Of a stretch of 64,000 nucleotides of DNA, positions 1-9,964 are shown piece after piece. Source of the stretch: Microbispora sp. NBC_01189 (GTDB taxonomy: Bacteria; Actinomycetota; Actinomycetes; Streptosporangiales; Streptosporangiaceae); NCBI RefSeq assembly GCF_036010665.1, contig NZ_CP108581.1, forward strand, positions 960,001 through 1,024,000. Direction: 5' to 3'. Position numbers and translations under genes: made by a program. Positions within the stretch are counted from its first letter, which is position 1. Every line of letters begins with the position of its first letter. A model generated the notes under the pieces. It was not told the DNA's origin and searched no databases. It worked only from the letters and a program-made list of their open reading frames with translations.

Positions 1-313
1 TTCGTGTCAAATCGAGGTGATTTGCATTGAATTTCGATTTCCGGCCGAGAATTCCGGCCACCCCGTCTCCGGGGCAACCCCTCGAACTTACCTGATCCGC
101 GACATCCCGTCGAATCGCGACGAGGTGACCCGAGATCGGGTGAGAGGAAGGGAGTGCAGAGAGCCTGACAGCCGGACCCCTTTCGGGTATTCCGACTCGC
201 CGACTCCCTGCGCGTGCACAAAGACTAGCACCCGTCAGGGTATGCCGAGCACAACTTGCGCAACTTCATAGTCCTGCCCTGTCTCTGGCGCTCCCAAACC
301 TCAGCTGGCGCAG
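1..313. other. No gene recognised (downstream of valS)
   Basis: This stretch lies beyond the valS stop codon. One short open frame on the plus strand (17-271) has no recognisable motif, no convincing ribosome site and an amino-acid mix typical of GC-rich noise. No tRNA, riboswitch or strong terminator hairpin was seen. In relatives folC often follows valS, but no folC sequence is visible here. Confidence 0.5.
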
Positions 314-2893
314 CTATCCCTGCAGCGCGGCGAGCTGGGCCTCCAGGCGGGAGATGTCCTCCGCGGCCTGCTCCGCACGCCGGCGCACCTTGGCCACCAC
401 GTCCTCGGGCGCCTTCGCCATGAACTGCTCGTTGCCCAGCTTCCCGGTGACCTGAGCCTGCTCCTTGCGTGCCGCGGCGAGGTCCTTCTCCAGGCGCTTA
501 CGCTCCGCGGCGACGTCGATGGCGCCGGCCGTGTCGATCTCCACGAGGACCGTGCCGACGGTGAGACGGGCCGTGGGGGTGAACGTCTCCGACGGTTCGT
601 CCAGGCGCAGCAGGACGCGGATCGCGCCCTCGTGGGCGGCGAGAGCCGTGCCCGGCAGGGAGAGCCGTGCGGCCACCCGCTGGCCGGGCTTCAGGCCCTG
701 GTCGGAGCGGAACCGGCGCACCTCGGTCACCAGGTTCTGCAACGCGACGATCTCCTGCTCGGCGGCGGGGTCGAGCGACTCGGGCGAGACGGCGGGCCAG
801 GAGGCGACCACGATGGACTCCCCCCCGGTCAGCGCCCGCCACAGCTCCTCCGTCACGAAGGGCACCAGCGGGTGGAGCAGCCGGAGCAGCGCGTCGAGGA
901 CATGGCCGAGCACCCGCTTGGTGTTCTCGGCCACCACCCCGCCCTCGGCGAACTGGACCTTGGCCAGTTCGACGTACCAGTCGAAGACCTCGTCCCAGGC
1001 GAAGTGGTAGAGGGCGTCGGAGACCTTGGCGAACTCGAAGTCCTCGAAGGCCGCGTCGATGGTCGTGACGACCTGCTGCAACCGTGACAGGATCCAGCGG
1101 TCCGCCGGGGTGAGGTCGCCGGGCAGGCCCTCGGAGACGGCGCCGTTCATCAGGGCGAAGCGGGTGGCGTTCCAGATCTTGTTGCAGAAGTTGCGCGAGC
1201 CGCCCGCCCAGTCCTCGCTGATCGCCACATCGGAGCCGGGGTTCGCGCCGCGCAGCAGGGTGAACCGCGTGGCGTCCGCGCCGTAGCGCTCGATCCAGTC
1301 GAGCGGGTCGACCACGTTGCCGAACGACTTCGACATCTTCTTGCCGAACTGGTCGCGCACCATGCCGTGCAGCGCCACCGTGCGGAACGGCGGCCGGCCG
1401 TCCATCGCGTACAGCCCGAACATCATCATCCGGGCGACCCAGAAGAAGAGGATGTCGTAGCCGGTGACGAGCACGGTCGTCGGGTAGAAGCGGGCCAGCT
1501 CCGGCGTCTCGTCGGGCCAGCCGAGCGTGGAGAACGGCCACAGGCCGGAGGAGAACCACGTGTCCAGGACGTCCTGGTCCTGCTCGTAACCGGCAGGCGG
1601 CTCCTCGTCGGGCCCCACGCAGACCATGTCGCCGTCCGGGCCGTACCAGACCGGGATGCGGTGGCCCCACCACAGCTGCCGCGAGATGCACCAGTCGTGC
1701 ATGTCGTCGACCCAGTCGAAGTAGCGCTTGGCCAGCTCCGGCGGGTGGATGCGGGTGCGGCCGTCGCGCACCGCGTCGCCGGCGGCCTTGGCAAGCGGCG
1801 TGACGTTGACGAACCACTGCAGCGACAGCCGCGGCTCGACCACGGTCTTGCAGCGGGAGCAGTGGCCCACCGAGTGGACGTACGGCCGCTTCTCGGCCAC
1901 GATCCGGCCCTGCTCGCGCAGCGCGGCGACCACGGCGGGCCGCGCCTCGAACCGGTCGAGGCCCTGGAACGGCCCGTGGGCGGTGATGACGCCGCGCTCG
2001 TCCATGACGACGAGCGACTCCAGCGAGTGGCGGCGGCCGATCTCGAAGTCGTTCGGGTCGTGGGCCGGGGTGACCTTGACCGCACCGGTGCCGAAGGCGG
2101 GGTCCACGTGCTCGTCGGCGACGATCGGGATGCGCCGGCCGGTCAGCGGGACCTCGACGTGCTTGCCGATGAGATGCGCGTATCGCTCGTCGGCGGGGTG
2201 AACGGCCACCGCGGTGTCGCCGAGCATGGTCTCCGCCCGGGTGGTGGCGACGACGATCTCCTCGTCACCGGAGCCGTACCGGATGGAGACGAGCTCGCCG
2301 TCGTCGTCGCTGTGCTCGACCTCGATGTCCGACAGCGCGGTGAGGCAGCGCGGGCACCAGTTGATGATCCGCTCGGCGCGATAGATGAGCCCGTCGTCGA
2401 ACAGCTTCTTGAAGATCGTCTGGACGGCGCGGGAGAGCCCCTCGTCCATCGTGAACCGCTCGCGGGACCAGTCGACGCCGTCGCCGAGTTTCGTCATCTG
2501 GCCGAGGATCCGCCCGCCGGACTCCTCCTTCCACTGCCAGACGCGCTCGACGAACGCCTCGCGGCCGAAGTCGTGGCGGGACAGGCCCTCCTTGGCGATC
2601 TCTCGCTCCACGACGTTCTGCGTCGCGATTCCGGCGTGGTCCATGCCGGGGAGCCACAGCGTCTCCATGCCCAGCATGCGGGCCCGCCGGGTCAGCGCGT
2701 CCTGGACCGAGTGGTCGAGCGCGTGACCCACGTGCAGCGACCCGGTGACGTTCGGCGGGGGAAGCACGATGGTGTACGGCTCGCGCCCACTGCCAGGGTC
2801 GGCCGTGAAGTAGCCCGCCGATACCCAGCGCTCGTAGCTCCGGGTCTCGACTTCGGCGGGGGCGTACTGGGTGGGCAGCTCAGACGTAGTCAC
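314..2893 (-). CDS. valS: Valine--tRNA ligase
   Basis: Cytoplasmic class I aminoacyl-tRNA synthetase that charges tRNA-Val and edits mischarged threonine. The 859-residue product has the class I HIGH signature as HVGH within [13 protein letters not shown] near the N-terminus, the KMSKS loop in KKMSKSFGN, and a C-terminal coiled coil rich in Lys, Arg, Ala and Glu, as usual for bacterial ValRS. I chose the GTG at 2893, giving [16 protein letters not shown], because upstream residues do not look conserved; no strong ribosome site precedes it. It lies 82 bp after clpX on the same strand, so it may share transcripts with clpX. Length fits the family. Confidence 0.95.
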   Translation of the reverse strand: MTTSELPTQYAPAEVETRSYERWVSAGYFTADPGSGREPYTIVLPPPNVTGSLHVGHALDHSVQDALTRRARMLGMETLWLPGMDHAGIATQNVVEREIAKEGLSRHDFGREAFVERVWQWKEESGGRILGQMTKLGDGVDWSRERFTMDEGLSRAVQTIFKKLFDDGLIYRAERIINWCPRCLTALSDIEVEHSDDDGELVSIRYGSGDEEIVVATTRAETMLGDTAVAVHPADERYAHLIGKHVEVPLTGRRIPIVADEHVDPAFGTGAVKVTPAHDPNDFEIGRRHSLESLVVMDERGVITAHGPFQGLDRFEARPAVVAALREQGRIVAEKRPYVHSVGHCSRCKTVVEPRLSLQWFVNVTPLAKAAGDAVRDGRTRIHPPELAKRYFDWVDDMHDWCISRQLWWGHRIPVWYGPDGDMVCVGPDEEPPAGYEQDQDVLDTWFSSGLWPFSTLGWPDETPELARFYPTTVLVTGYDILFFWVARMMMFGLYAMDGRPPFRTVALHGMVRDQFGKKMSKSFGNVVDPLDWIERYGADATRFTLLRGANPGSDVAISEDWAGGSRNFCNKIWNATRFALMNGAVSEGLPGDLTPADRWILSRLQQVVTTIDAAFEDFEFAKVSDALYHFAWDEVFDWYVELAKVQFAEGGVVAENTKRVLGHVLDALLRLLHPLVPFVTEELWRALTGGESIVVASWPAVSPESLDPAAEQEIVALQNLVTEVRRFRSDQGLKPGQRVAARLSLPGTALAAHEGAIRVLLRLDEPSETFTPTARLTVGTVLVEIDTAGAIDVAAERKRLEKDLAAARKEQAQVTGKLGNEQFMAKAPEDVVAKVRRRAEQAAEDISRLEAQLAALQG

Positions 2894-2975
2894 GCTGCCC
2901 AATTCTAGGGACGTCCGGACGCCTCCCGCGCCGTCGCCGCACACCCTGTGGACGATGGCCGGCGGCGGCCGGGGG

Positions 2976-4259
2976 TCAGGCCGACTTCTCCCGCGGCGTG
3001 CGCTGCTGCTTGGCCTGCAGCTGGTCGCGCGGCACGAGGGTCGGGTTCACGTGCTCCAGCACTGCCTCGCGGGTGATGACGACGCGGGCCACGTCCTGCC
3101 GCGAGGGGACCTCGTACATCACCGACTGGAGGACCTCCTCCAGGATGGCGCGCAGGCCGCGGGCGCCGGTGCCGCGCAGGATGGCCTGGTCGGCGATCGC
3201 CTCCAGCGCGTCGTCGGTGAACTCGAGCTCGACGTTGTCCAGTTCCAGCAGGCGCCGGTACTGCTTGACGAGCGCGTTCCGCGGCTCGGTGAGGATCTGG
3301 ATCAGCGCGGTCCGGTCGAGGTTGTGCACCGACGTGATCACGGGCAGCCGGCCGACGAACTCGGGGATCATGCCGAACTTCAGCAGGTCCTCCGGCATGA
3401 CGTCGGAGAAGATGTCCGACGAGTCCATCTCCTCCTTGGAGTGGATGATCGCGTTGAAGCCGATGCCCTTCCGGCCGACCCGCGACTCGATGATCTTCTC
3501 CAGCCCGGCGAACGCGCCGCCGCAGATGAACAGCACGTTTGTGGTGTCGATCTGGATGAACTCCTGGTGGGGATGCTTGCGGCCGCCCTGCGGCGGCACG
3601 CTGGCGGTGGTCCCTTCCAGGATCTTCAGCAGGGCCTGCTGCACGCCCTCGCCCGACACGTCCCGGGTGATCGACGGGTTCTCGCTCTTACGGGCGATCT
3701 TGTCGACCTCGTCGATGTAGATGATCCCGGTCTCGGCCTTCTTGACGTCGTAGTCGGCGGCCTGGATGAGCTTGAGGAGGATGTTCTCCACGTCCTCGCC
3801 GACGTAACCCGCCTCGGTCAGCGCGGTGGCGTCCGCGATCGCGAACGGCACGTTGAGCATCTTGGCGAGGGTCTGCGCCAGCAGGGTCTTGCCCGACCCG
3901 GTGGGACCGAGCAGCAGAATGTTCGACTTGGCCAGCTCCAGGCCGTCGTCGCGGCCCCGCTCCCCGGACTGGACGCGCTTGTAGTGGTTGTAGACCGCGA
4001 CCGACAGCGCCTTCTTGGCCTTGTCCTGGCCGATGACGTACGCGTCGAGGAACTCGTAGATCTCACGCGGCTTGGGGAGGTTGTCCCACTTGAGCTCGGA
4101 GGACTCCGAGAGCTCCTCCTCGATGATCTCGTTGCAGAGATCGATGCACTCATCGCAGATGTAGACGCCTGGTCCGGCGATGAGCTTCTTGACCTGCTTC
4201 TGGCTCTTGCCGCAGAACGAGCACTTCAGCAGGTCTCCCCCGTCGCCGATGCGTGCCAC
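2976..4259 (-). CDS. clpX: ATP-dependent Clp protease ATP-binding subunit ClpX
   Basis: AAA+ unfoldase that recognises tagged substrates and threads them into ClpP. The 427-residue product has the N-terminal four-cysteine zinc domain (CSFC and CDECIDLC), Walker A GPTGSGKT, Walker [10 protein letters not shown], the GYVGED pore loop and a KGIGFNA segment matching the IGF loop that docks on ClpP. The start is GTG at 4259, preceded by AAAGGAG; upstream residues in the same frame are not conserved. It lies downstream of clpP2 but is separated from it by a strong hairpin at 4407-4442, so it probably has its own promoter in 4260-4400. Confidence 0.96.
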   Translation of the reverse strand: MARIGDGGDLLKCSFCGKSQKQVKKLIAGPGVYICDECIDLCNEIIEEELSESSELKWDNLPKPREIYEFLDAYVIGQDKAKKALSVAVYNHYKRVQSGERGRDDGLELAKSNILLLGPTGSGKTLLAQTLAKMLNVPFAIADATALTEAGYVGEDVENILLKLIQAADYDVKKAETGIIYIDEVDKIARKSENPSITRDVSGEGVQQALLKILEGTTASVPPQGGRKHPHQEFIQIDTTNVLFICGGAFAGLEKIIESRVGRKGIGFNAIIHSKEEMDSSDIFSDVMPEDLLKFGMIPEFVGRLPVITSVHNLDRTALIQILTEPRNALVKQYRRLLELDNVELEFTDDALEAIADQAILRGTGARGLRAILEEVLQSVMYEVPSRQDVARVVITREAVLEHVNPTLVPRDQLQAKQQRTPREKSA

Positions 4260-4406
4260 CCCAGATACTCCTTTGCGTGGGACCGCCCCTGCCGCCGCGG
4301 TCGCTTCCGTCCGCAACCGATGGTGATCCGGTGCGAAAACGTCATCCCGCTCAGGTTTCGACGTTACCGTCTCTCGGGCCCTCAGTGAGCCCCCTAGCGG
4401 TGAGTC

Positions 4407-4442
4407 GCACCGGAACGTGCCCAATTGGGCATGTTCCGGTGC
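4407..4442 (-). terminator. Hairpin between clpP2 and clpX
   Basis: Inverted repeat with 16-bp arms (GCACCGGAAC then TGCCC, mirrored on the right, one G-T wobble) around an AATT loop. It lies just after the clpP2 stop codon and before clpX, so it can end or attenuate the clpP1-clpP2 transcript. Confidence 0.75.
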
Positions 4443-4452
4443 GGCAACTCCC

Positions 4453-5100
4453 TCAGGAAGCGGCGACCGCCGCCGCACGCTTCTTCCGCGACGGAATGAT
4501 GTCGTCCACCAGACCGTACGCCTTCGCCTCCTCGGCGCTGAGGATCTTGTCGCGCTCGATGTCCCTGCGGACCTCCTCGGGCGACTTGCCCGAGTGCTTG
4601 GCCACGAGATCCTCGAGCAGCGACCGCATACGCAGGATCTCACGAGCCTGGATCTCGATGTCACTGCCCTGACCGCCGCCCTCGGTGTAGGGCTGGTGGA
4701 TCAGGACCCGGGCGTTCGGCAGCGCGAACCGCTTGCCCGGCGTGCCGCCGGCCAGCAGGATCGCGGCGGCCGAGGCCGCCTGCCCCAGGCAGACCGTCTG
4801 GATCTCGGGCCGGACGAACTGCATGGTGTCGTAGATCGCCGTCATCGCGGTGAACGAGCCGCCGGGCGAGTTGATGTACATGCTGATGTCGCGGTCCGGG
4901 TCCAGCGACTCCAGCGTGAGCAGCTGCGCCATCACGTCGTTCGCCGAGGCGTCGTCGATCTGGACCCCGAGGAAGATGATGCGGTCCTCGAACAGCTTGT
5001 TGTAGGGGTTCATCTCCTTGACGCCGTACGACGTGCGTTCGACGAAGGAGGGGAGGACGTAGCGGCCGTTGATGTCACCCGGCCGGATCAGCTCACTCAT
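4453..5100 (-). CDS. clpP2: ATP-dependent Clp protease proteolytic subunit ClpP2
   Basis: Serine peptidase ring subunit of the Clp protease. The 215-residue product shows the catalytic serine in GQAASAAA, the histidine in LIHQP and the aspartate in [11 protein letters not shown]. Actinobacteria need ClpP1 and ClpP2 together as a mixed tetradecamer. Two starts are possible: a GTG overlapping the clpP1 stop, or the ATG at 5100, which has GGAG eight bases upstream; I chose the ATG. The gene follows clpP1 with a 14-bp gap, so the two are co-transcribed. Confidence 0.95.
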   Translation of the reverse strand: MSELIRPGDINGRYVLPSFVERTSYGVKEMNPYNKLFEDRIIFLGVQIDDASANDVMAQLLTLESLDPDRDISMYINSPGGSFTAMTAIYDTMQFVRPEIQTVCLGQAASAAAILLAGGTPGKRFALPNARVLIHQPYTEGGGQGSDIEIQAREILRMRSLLEDLVAKHSGKSPEEVRRDIERDKILSAEEAKAYGLVDDIIPSRKKRAAAVAAS

Positions 5101-5114
5101 CTCGGAAGCTCCAG

Positions 5115-5759
5115 TCACGAGACGGCGCCCTCGGAGGGCACCTGGCGGGCGCTGCGCACCACGTGGTCGATGAAGCCGTAGTCCTTGGCCTCCTCGGCCG
5201 TGAACCAGCGGTCCCGGTCGGAGTCTCGCTCGATCTGGTCGAGCGGCTGGCCGGTGTGAGAGGCGATCCGCTCCGCGAGCGTCTTCTTCACGTAGAGCAT
5301 CTGCTCGGCCTGGATCGCGATGTCGGCCGCGGTGCCCCCGATGCCGCCCGAGGGCTGGTGCATCATGATGCGGGCGTGCGGGAGCGCGTACCGCTTGCCG
5401 CGGGCGCCCGCGCAGAGCAGGAACTGCCCCATCGAGGCGGCCAGGCCCATGGCGACGGTGCACACGTCGTTCGGCACATACTCCATCATGTCGTAAATCG
5501 CCATGCCCGCGGTCACGGAACCGCCGGGGGAGTTGATGTACATCCAGATGTCGCGGTCGGGGTCGTCGGCGGCGAGGAGCAGGAGCTCAGCGCACAGCCG
5601 GTTGGCCACCTCGTCGTTCACCTGGGTGCCGAGCACCACGATGCGCTCGCGCAGCAGGCGCTGGTAGAGCTGATCCTCGAGGCGGGAGGGGCCACCCTCC
5701 GGGCTCCGGGCCTCGAAGCCGGAACCACCGGTCGGGAAGAAGGTCGGCGGGCTGGTCAC
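5115..5759 (-). CDS. clpP1: ATP-dependent Clp protease proteolytic subunit ClpP1
   Basis: Partner ring subunit of ClpP2. The 214-residue product has the catalytic serine in GLAASMGQ, the histidine in MMHQP and the aspartate in RDSDRDRW. It starts with GTG at 5759 behind GGAAGGTGA, followed by a short Gly/Pro-rich leader before the conserved [15 protein letters not shown]. It is first in the clpP1-clpP2 operon, and a ClgR-like box lies about 90 bp upstream, consistent with the ClgR control known for actinobacterial clpP1P2. Confidence 0.95.
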   Translation of the reverse strand: MTSPPTFFPTGGSGFEARSPEGGPSRLEDQLYQRLLRERIVVLGTQVNDEVANRLCAELLLLAADDPDRDIWMYINSPGGSVTAGMAIYDMMEYVPNDVCTVAMGLAASMGQFLLCAGARGKRYALPHARIMMHQPSGGIGGTAADIAIQAEQMLYVKKTLAERIASHTGQPLDQIERDSDRDRWFTAEEAKDYGFIDHVVRSARQVPSEGAVS

Positions 5760-5846
5760 AGCGTCACCTTCCGATGCGTCGTAAACGATTGGCTTTGCTT
5801 GTGACCTTAACGCGCGGCGCGGACAGGTCATGCCCTCGCGCCGTAC

Positions 5847-5864
5847 TGTTCGCTGACGGCGCAT
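5847..5864 (-). promoter_or_regulatory. Candidate ClgR operator upstream of clpP1
   Basis: The sequence TGTTCGCTGACGGCGCAT fits the published ClgR consensus WNNWCGCYNANRGCGWWS at 16 of 18 positions, with the CGC and GCG core halves intact. It is near-palindromic and lies about 88-105 bp upstream of the clpP1 start, where an activator would bind. ClgR is the known activator of clpP operons in Streptomyces, Corynebacterium and Mycobacterium. Binding here is inferred. Confidence 0.6.
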
Positions 5865-6044
5865 GCCCCGCCCTCGATCGGCGGGCGACCGAGCGCCGAC
5901 CGGCCCGCGCCCGCGTTCTCCGCCCCCGCCGCGCCTGACAGCGCGGCGGCGCCCCCGCCGCTTCGCGGGGGCGCACAATCGTACGGCCGCTCGACGGCAC
6001 GCCGACCCGGAAATATCTAAAGGGATTTGCCGCGAATATAGCCG

Positions 6045-6082
6045 GAAACCCTCGTCGCGCCCGCGGGCACGACGAGGGTTTC
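6045..6082 (-). terminator. Terminator downstream of tig
   Basis: Perfect 13-bp inverted repeat (GAAACCCTCGTCG and its complement) around a 12-base loop, starting about 50 bp after the tig stop codon. A T-rich tail is absent, as is common in high-GC actinobacteria. Confidence 0.75.
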
Positions 6083-6131
6083 GGCGTTGGCACCGGCCGC
6101 GTGGCCGGAGGAACGGTGTGGCGGGAGGAAC

Positions 6132-7544
6132 TCAGCTCTCCCCGGCCTCGCCGGCGGCCGGAGCGTCGGCGGGCTCGTCGCCCTCCTGCGCCTCGTCCAC
6201 GCCCACGGCCTCCTGCTCGGGGTTGAGCTCGGCGTAGATGGCCTTGAGGTCCACCTCGTTGCCGGCGGTGTCGGTCACCTTGGCCGCGTCGCCGACGAGG
6301 GTCTTGGCCTTCTCCCGCACGATCTCCATCATCGCCAGCGGAAGCTGGTTGTTGTCGGCGAGGTGCTGGGCCAGCGTGTTCGGCGCGACGCCCATCTGCA
6401 TGGCGCGGCGGACCACGAAGTCGGTGAGCTCCTGCTCGCTGACGCCGATGTCCTCAGCCTTGACGATCTTGTCGAGCACGAAGCCGGACTTGAGGGCCTT
6501 GGCGGCGTTCGCCTCGTACTCGGCGAACAGCTCCTCCTCGGTGGTCTGCTGGAGACGGAGGTACGCCTCGCGGCTCAGCCCACTCTCGGAGATCTGGTGC
6601 TCCAGGTTGTGCTTGCGTGCGTCGATCTCGGCGGTGAGCGCGCTCTCCGGCAGCGGGATCTCGATCCTGTCGAGCAGCGCGTCGAGCGCCTTCTCGCGGC
6701 TCTGCACGACCTGGTCGACGAGCTTGTTGCGGCGGGCCTGCTCGCGGATGCTGTCCTTCAGCTCGTCGAGCGTGTCGAACTCGCTGGCGAGCTGCGCGAA
6801 CTCGTCGTCCGGCTCGGGCAGCACCTTCTCCTTCACCGACTTGACCGTGATGATCACGTCGGCCTCCTCGCCGGCGTTCTCACCGCCGACCAGCGTGGTG
6901 CGGAAGGTCTTGTCCTCGCCGGCCGCCATGCCCTGCAGCGCGTCGTCCAGGCCCTGGAGGACCGAGCCGGCGCCGACTTCGTACGACACGTCGGCGGCCT
7001 GCTGCTCGTCCAGGTTGCGGCCGTCGATCTCGGCACGCAGGTCCATCACGACGTAGTCGCCGTTCTGGGCCGGGCGGTCCACCCCGGTCAGGGTGGCGAA
7101 GCGCTGGCGCAGGCCGTCCAGCTGGGCGTCGACGTCCTCGTCGCTCACCTCGGCCGGGTCGACCACGATCTCGGCGCCCTCGTAGCCGGGGATGTCGAAG
7201 GCGGGACGGACGTCCACCTCGGCGGTGAACTCGACCTGCTCACCATCCTCGATCTTGGTGACCTCGATCTCCGGCTGGCTCACCGGGAAGACCTCGGTCT
7301 CGTCGACGGCCTGGCCGTACAGCTTGGGCAGCGCGTCGTTCAGGGTCTCCTCAAGAACCACCGCGCGGCCGAAGCGCTGCTCGATGATCCGGGCCGGCAC
7401 CTTGCCAGGACGGAAGCCGGGCACGCGCACCTGCTGCGCGACCTTCTTGTAGGCGGCCTGCAGGCTCGGCTCGAGCTCCTTGAACGGCACCTCGACGGTG
7501 AGCTTGACCCGAGTAGGGCTGAGCTCCTCGACAGCGGTCTTCAC
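6132..7544 (-). CDS. tig: Trigger factor (ribosome-associated chaperone)
   Basis: Chaperone and peptidyl-prolyl isomerase that binds nascent chains at the ribosome exit. The 470-residue product begins with the ribosome-binding domain (PGFRPGKVP is the FRxGxxP ribosome-docking signature), then an FKBP-type domain (GDYVVMDLRAEIDG), then the long helical C-terminal domain, ending in an acidic Ala/Glu tail. The GTG start at 7544 has AAGGAG upstream. Its position next to clpP1P2-clpX is the common actinobacterial arrangement. A terminator separates it from clpP1. Confidence 0.95.
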   Translation of the reverse strand: MKTAVEELSPTRVKLTVEVPFKELEPSLQAAYKKVAQQVRVPGFRPGKVPARIIEQRFGRAVVLEETLNDALPKLYGQAVDETEVFPVSQPEIEVTKIEDGEQVEFTAEVDVRPAFDIPGYEGAEIVVDPAEVSDEDVDAQLDGLRQRFATLTGVDRPAQNGDYVVMDLRAEIDGRNLDEQQAADVSYEVGAGSVLQGLDDALQGMAAGEDKTFRTTLVGGENAGEEADVIITVKSVKEKVLPEPDDEFAQLASEFDTLDELKDSIREQARRNKLVDQVVQSREKALDALLDRIEIPLPESALTAEIDARKHNLEHQISESGLSREAYLRLQQTTEEELFAEYEANAAKALKSGFVLDKIVKAEDIGVSEQELTDFVVRRAMQMGVAPNTLAQHLADNNQLPLAMMEIVREKAKTLVGDAAKVTDTAGNEVDLKAIYAELNPEQEAVGVDEAQEGDEPADAPAAGEAGES

Positions 7545-7747
7545 GGGGTGATCTCCTTGGTCCAGCAGCTGGTGATCGCGGGCACGTCGTGCACGGCAAC
7601 CGCGGCACAGTAACGCGCGCCGCGCCCACGTGAGGGGCGCAGGGACCTCCCTCTCCGCCTGCACGCGACCTGTCCGGGCATGCTCGACTGTGGCGGGTGT
7701 CCAACGCCAAGGGCAGTCTAGAGCAGATGAGGGCCTGGAGCGACTGC

Positions 7748-8614
7748 TCAGAGCTCGGTCATGATCTGCCGCAGCAGGTCCACCGTCTCGGCGGGGGTCG
7801 TGCTGACCGCGCAGAGGCGCTCCATGACCCCGGTATAACGGTCGACTTCTTCCCGTTTGTCCAGGTAGAGAGCGCTCGCGAGCTGCTCGACGTACACGAT
7901 GTCGGGCAGGTCCTGATCGGAGAACCGCAGGATGCTGAAAGCGCCGCCCTCCGCGGCGTGTCCGCCGAAGCTGAACGGAATCACCTGGATCGTGATGTTG
8001 GGCTGGTTCATCAGGTCGATGAGGTGCTGGACCTGGCCGCGCATGACCTCGGAGCCGCCGATCGGGCGGCGCAGCGCGGCCTCGTCGATCACCGCCCAGA
8101 ACGTCGGCGCGTTGCCGCCGTCGAGGATGCGCTGACGCTGCAGGCGCAGGTCCACCCGCCGGGCGATCTCCTCCGGCGCCGCCCCGACCGCGCCCGCCGT
8201 GATCACGGCACGCGCGTATTCCTTGGTCTGCAGCAGCCCGGGGACGAACTGCACCTCGTAGGTGCGGATGCGCTCGGCCGCCTCCTCCAGGCCCACGTAC
8301 GCCTGGAACCAGGTCGGCAGCAGGTCGTTGAAGCGGTGCCACCAGCCGGGCTCGTTTGCCTGGTCCACCAGGTTCATGACGACGCCGCGCGTCTCGTCGT
8401 CCTCCACGCCGTACAGGACGAGAAGGTCGGTGACGTCACGCTCCTTGAAACCGACCCGGCCCAGCTCCATCCGGCTGATCTTCGACTCGGACGCCCGGAT
8501 GCAGCGGCCGGCCTGGTCACGGGTGATTCCCTTGCTCTCGCGAAGCTTGCGGAGCTGGGAGCCGAGCAGGATGCGGAGTGCCGTCGGACCCGATCCAGCC
8601 TGGATCTGTATCAC
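7748..8614 (-). CDS. XRE-family regulator with DUF5753 domain
   Basis: DNA-binding regulator of the class abundant in filamentous actinomycetes. The 288-residue product has an N-terminal helix-turn-helix (about residues 17-70, including ITRDQAGRCIRASESKISRMELG) followed by a DUF5753 region of about 180 residues (FVPGLLQTKEYARAVI is the typical opening). The GTG start at 8614 has GGGAGG upstream. It is divergent from an anti-sigma-type ATPase gene, a frequent pairing in these genomes, and a 26-bp palindrome lies between them. Its ligand and targets cannot be read from the sequence. Confidence 0.88.
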   Translation of the reverse strand: MIQIQAGSGPTALRILLGSQLRKLRESKGITRDQAGRCIRASESKISRMELGRVGFKERDVTDLLVLYGVEDDETRGVVMNLVDQANEPGWWHRFNDLLPTWFQAYVGLEEAAERIRTYEVQFVPGLLQTKEYARAVITAGAVGAAPEEIARRVDLRLQRQRILDGGNAPTFWAVIDEAALRRPIGGSEVMRGQVQHLIDLMNQPNITIQVIPFSFGGHAAEGGAFSILRFSDQDLPDIVYVEQLASALYLDKREEVDRYTGVMERLCAVSTTPAETVDLLRQIMTEL

Positions 8615-8826
8615 GGCGCCTCCCTCTCACCTCGGCTCTGTGTGCCGCCAAGGGACGACCCACACGACACCCCCAGCCCACACAGTGTCACCACTTCGGG
8701 CCTCGATGACAAGGTCTGATCTACGTGTCTCTCACGGTGGGAACGTTTGGCGTGTGCGTTTGCACGTGGCGACTGCACGTGCATTTGGGTCTTGCAGCAG
8801 TGGGACGGGGTGTTCCATCATGTCTA

Positions 8827-8852
8827 GGTGCATATTGGGCCAAATATGCACC
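8827..8852. promoter_or_regulatory. 26-bp near-perfect palindrome, candidate operator
   Basis: Arms GGTGCATATT and AATATGCACC surround a six-base centre, with one mismatched pair in the whole 26 bp. It is about 38 bp upstream of the ATPase start and in the divergent gap with the DUF5753 regulator. The AT-rich core stands out from the surrounding DNA. A regulator binding site is the simplest reading. Confidence 0.5.
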
Positions 8853-8889
8853 AGCCTTCGATCCAGGCCAGCGGGAGGTACGGGCAACC

Positions 8890-9369
8890 ATGTCGGACGA
8901 GCCCAAATCCGTCGGCCAGCTGACCCGCGACGTGGGATTCGGCTGGTTCCGGAGGGCGGTGTGCGCGTCCGATACGGCGATGTGCCCCCTTGCCCCGCAA
9001 GCCGATTCGGTCAAGACCGCGCGCGATGTAACGAGGACGACCCTGCAGCGGTGGGGGCTGCCGGAACTGGGCGACGACGCGGCGCTGGTCGTGAGCGAAC
9101 TGGTCACGAACGCTGTTCGTTACGCGCTGTATCCGGCGCGGCGGACCACCGGCCACCCGATAACGCTGACGCTCCTCCTCCTCGCGCCCCACGTCCTGCT
9201 CGCCGTCTCCGACCCGAGTGACGAGGCCCCCGCTCCCGTACAGCCCGACTTCGTCTCCGAGCACGGCCGCGGCCTCTACATTGTGGAGACCTACAGCCAG
9301 GCCTGGGGCTGGGACGCCCTCGACGACGGCGGCAAGGCCGTCTGGGCCCTCTTCCGGGCCGGCGACTGA
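8890..9369 (+). CDS. ATP-binding protein, anti-sigma factor-type HATPase
   Basis: Small histidine-kinase-like ATPase of the RsbW/SpoIIAB type. The 159-residue product carries the N box (VVSELVTNAVRYA), a G1-like motif (VSDPSDEAP) and the G2 motif (EHGRGLYIVE). Such proteins usually phosphorylate an anti-sigma antagonist or bind a sigma factor; no partner is next to it. The ATG at 8890 has GGGAGG upstream, so I rejected the longer frame beginning at 8725. It is divergent from the DUF5753 regulator and probably co-transcribed with the next small gene. Confidence 0.85.
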   Translation: MSDEPKSVGQLTRDVGFGWFRRAVCASDTAMCPLAPQADSVKTARDVTRTTLQRWGLPELGDDAALVVSELVTNAVRYALYPARRTTGHPITLTLLLLAPHVLLAVSDPSDEAPAPVQPDFVSEHGRGLYIVETYSQAWGWDALDDGGKAVWALFRAGD

Positions 9370-9399
9370 CCGTTCGTCCCGCTGCGAGGAGGCCCGACG

Positions 9400-9780
9400 G
9401 TGGCACGAGTGCTGGTGATCGGTCTCGATCCCGCGAAACTCGAGGGCTGGGACCCGGAACCGATCCAGACCGCGCTGGCGCGTGGCCGGGCCCGTTTCGC
9501 CGACAGCGGCATCGAGGCCGACTGGTGCCTGGTGGCACTCGACGACGACACCGAGGCGGTGGTCGTGGAGGCACTGCGCCGTGACGACTACGCCGTCGTG
9601 GTGATCGGGGGCGGCATCCGCAGGCACGAGCCGCTGCTCGATTTCTTCGAGAAACTGATCAACCTGGTGCGGCGGCAGCTGCCCGACGCCGCCATCGCCT
9701 TCAACACCAGCCCCGAGGACTGCCTCGACGCGGCGCTGCGCTGGCTGCCCCGAGACCCCGGCGGCGCCGGGCGGCTCTGA
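9400..9780 (+). CDS. Conserved hypothetical protein (126 aa)
   Basis: The start is GTG at 9400 with GAGGAGG upstream. The product begins with a Rossmann-like strand (ARVLVIGLDP) and has an internal DDYAVVVIGGGIRRHE segment, so an alpha/beta fold is likely, loosely resembling a receiver or nucleotide-binding fold. It lacks recognisable phospho-acceptor signatures. It lies 30 bp after the ATPase gene on the same strand and may form an operon with it. Function unknown. Confidence 0.65.
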   Translation: MARVLVIGLDPAKLEGWDPEPIQTALARGRARFADSGIEADWCLVALDDDTEAVVVEALRRDDYAVVVIGGGIRRHEPLLDFFEKLINLVRRQLPDAAIAFNTSPEDCLDAALRWLPRDPGGAGRL

Positions 9781-9964
9781 CGAAACAGCTCCGGCAAAAC
9801 AAATTCATATGTGGAGGGAAAACCGCACCGGCCGCCGTTTGTGACGCCGCCGGAGGGAGAACAAGCCCCCAGAGAAATGGCCCGTCAGGCATTCTCGACG
9901 AGAATCGCTCGATTCGGCGAAATGTCGGAATTCCGGGACATTAGTACCTTTCGTGGGGGAGAAA

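Noticed and set aside
17..271. 84-residue open frame at the window start
   Set aside because: No ribosome site, no motif and no conserved look.
2894..2975. T-box leader for valS
   Set aside because: Only 82 bp separate the clpX stop from the valS start, too short for a T-box, and no specifier loop was visible.
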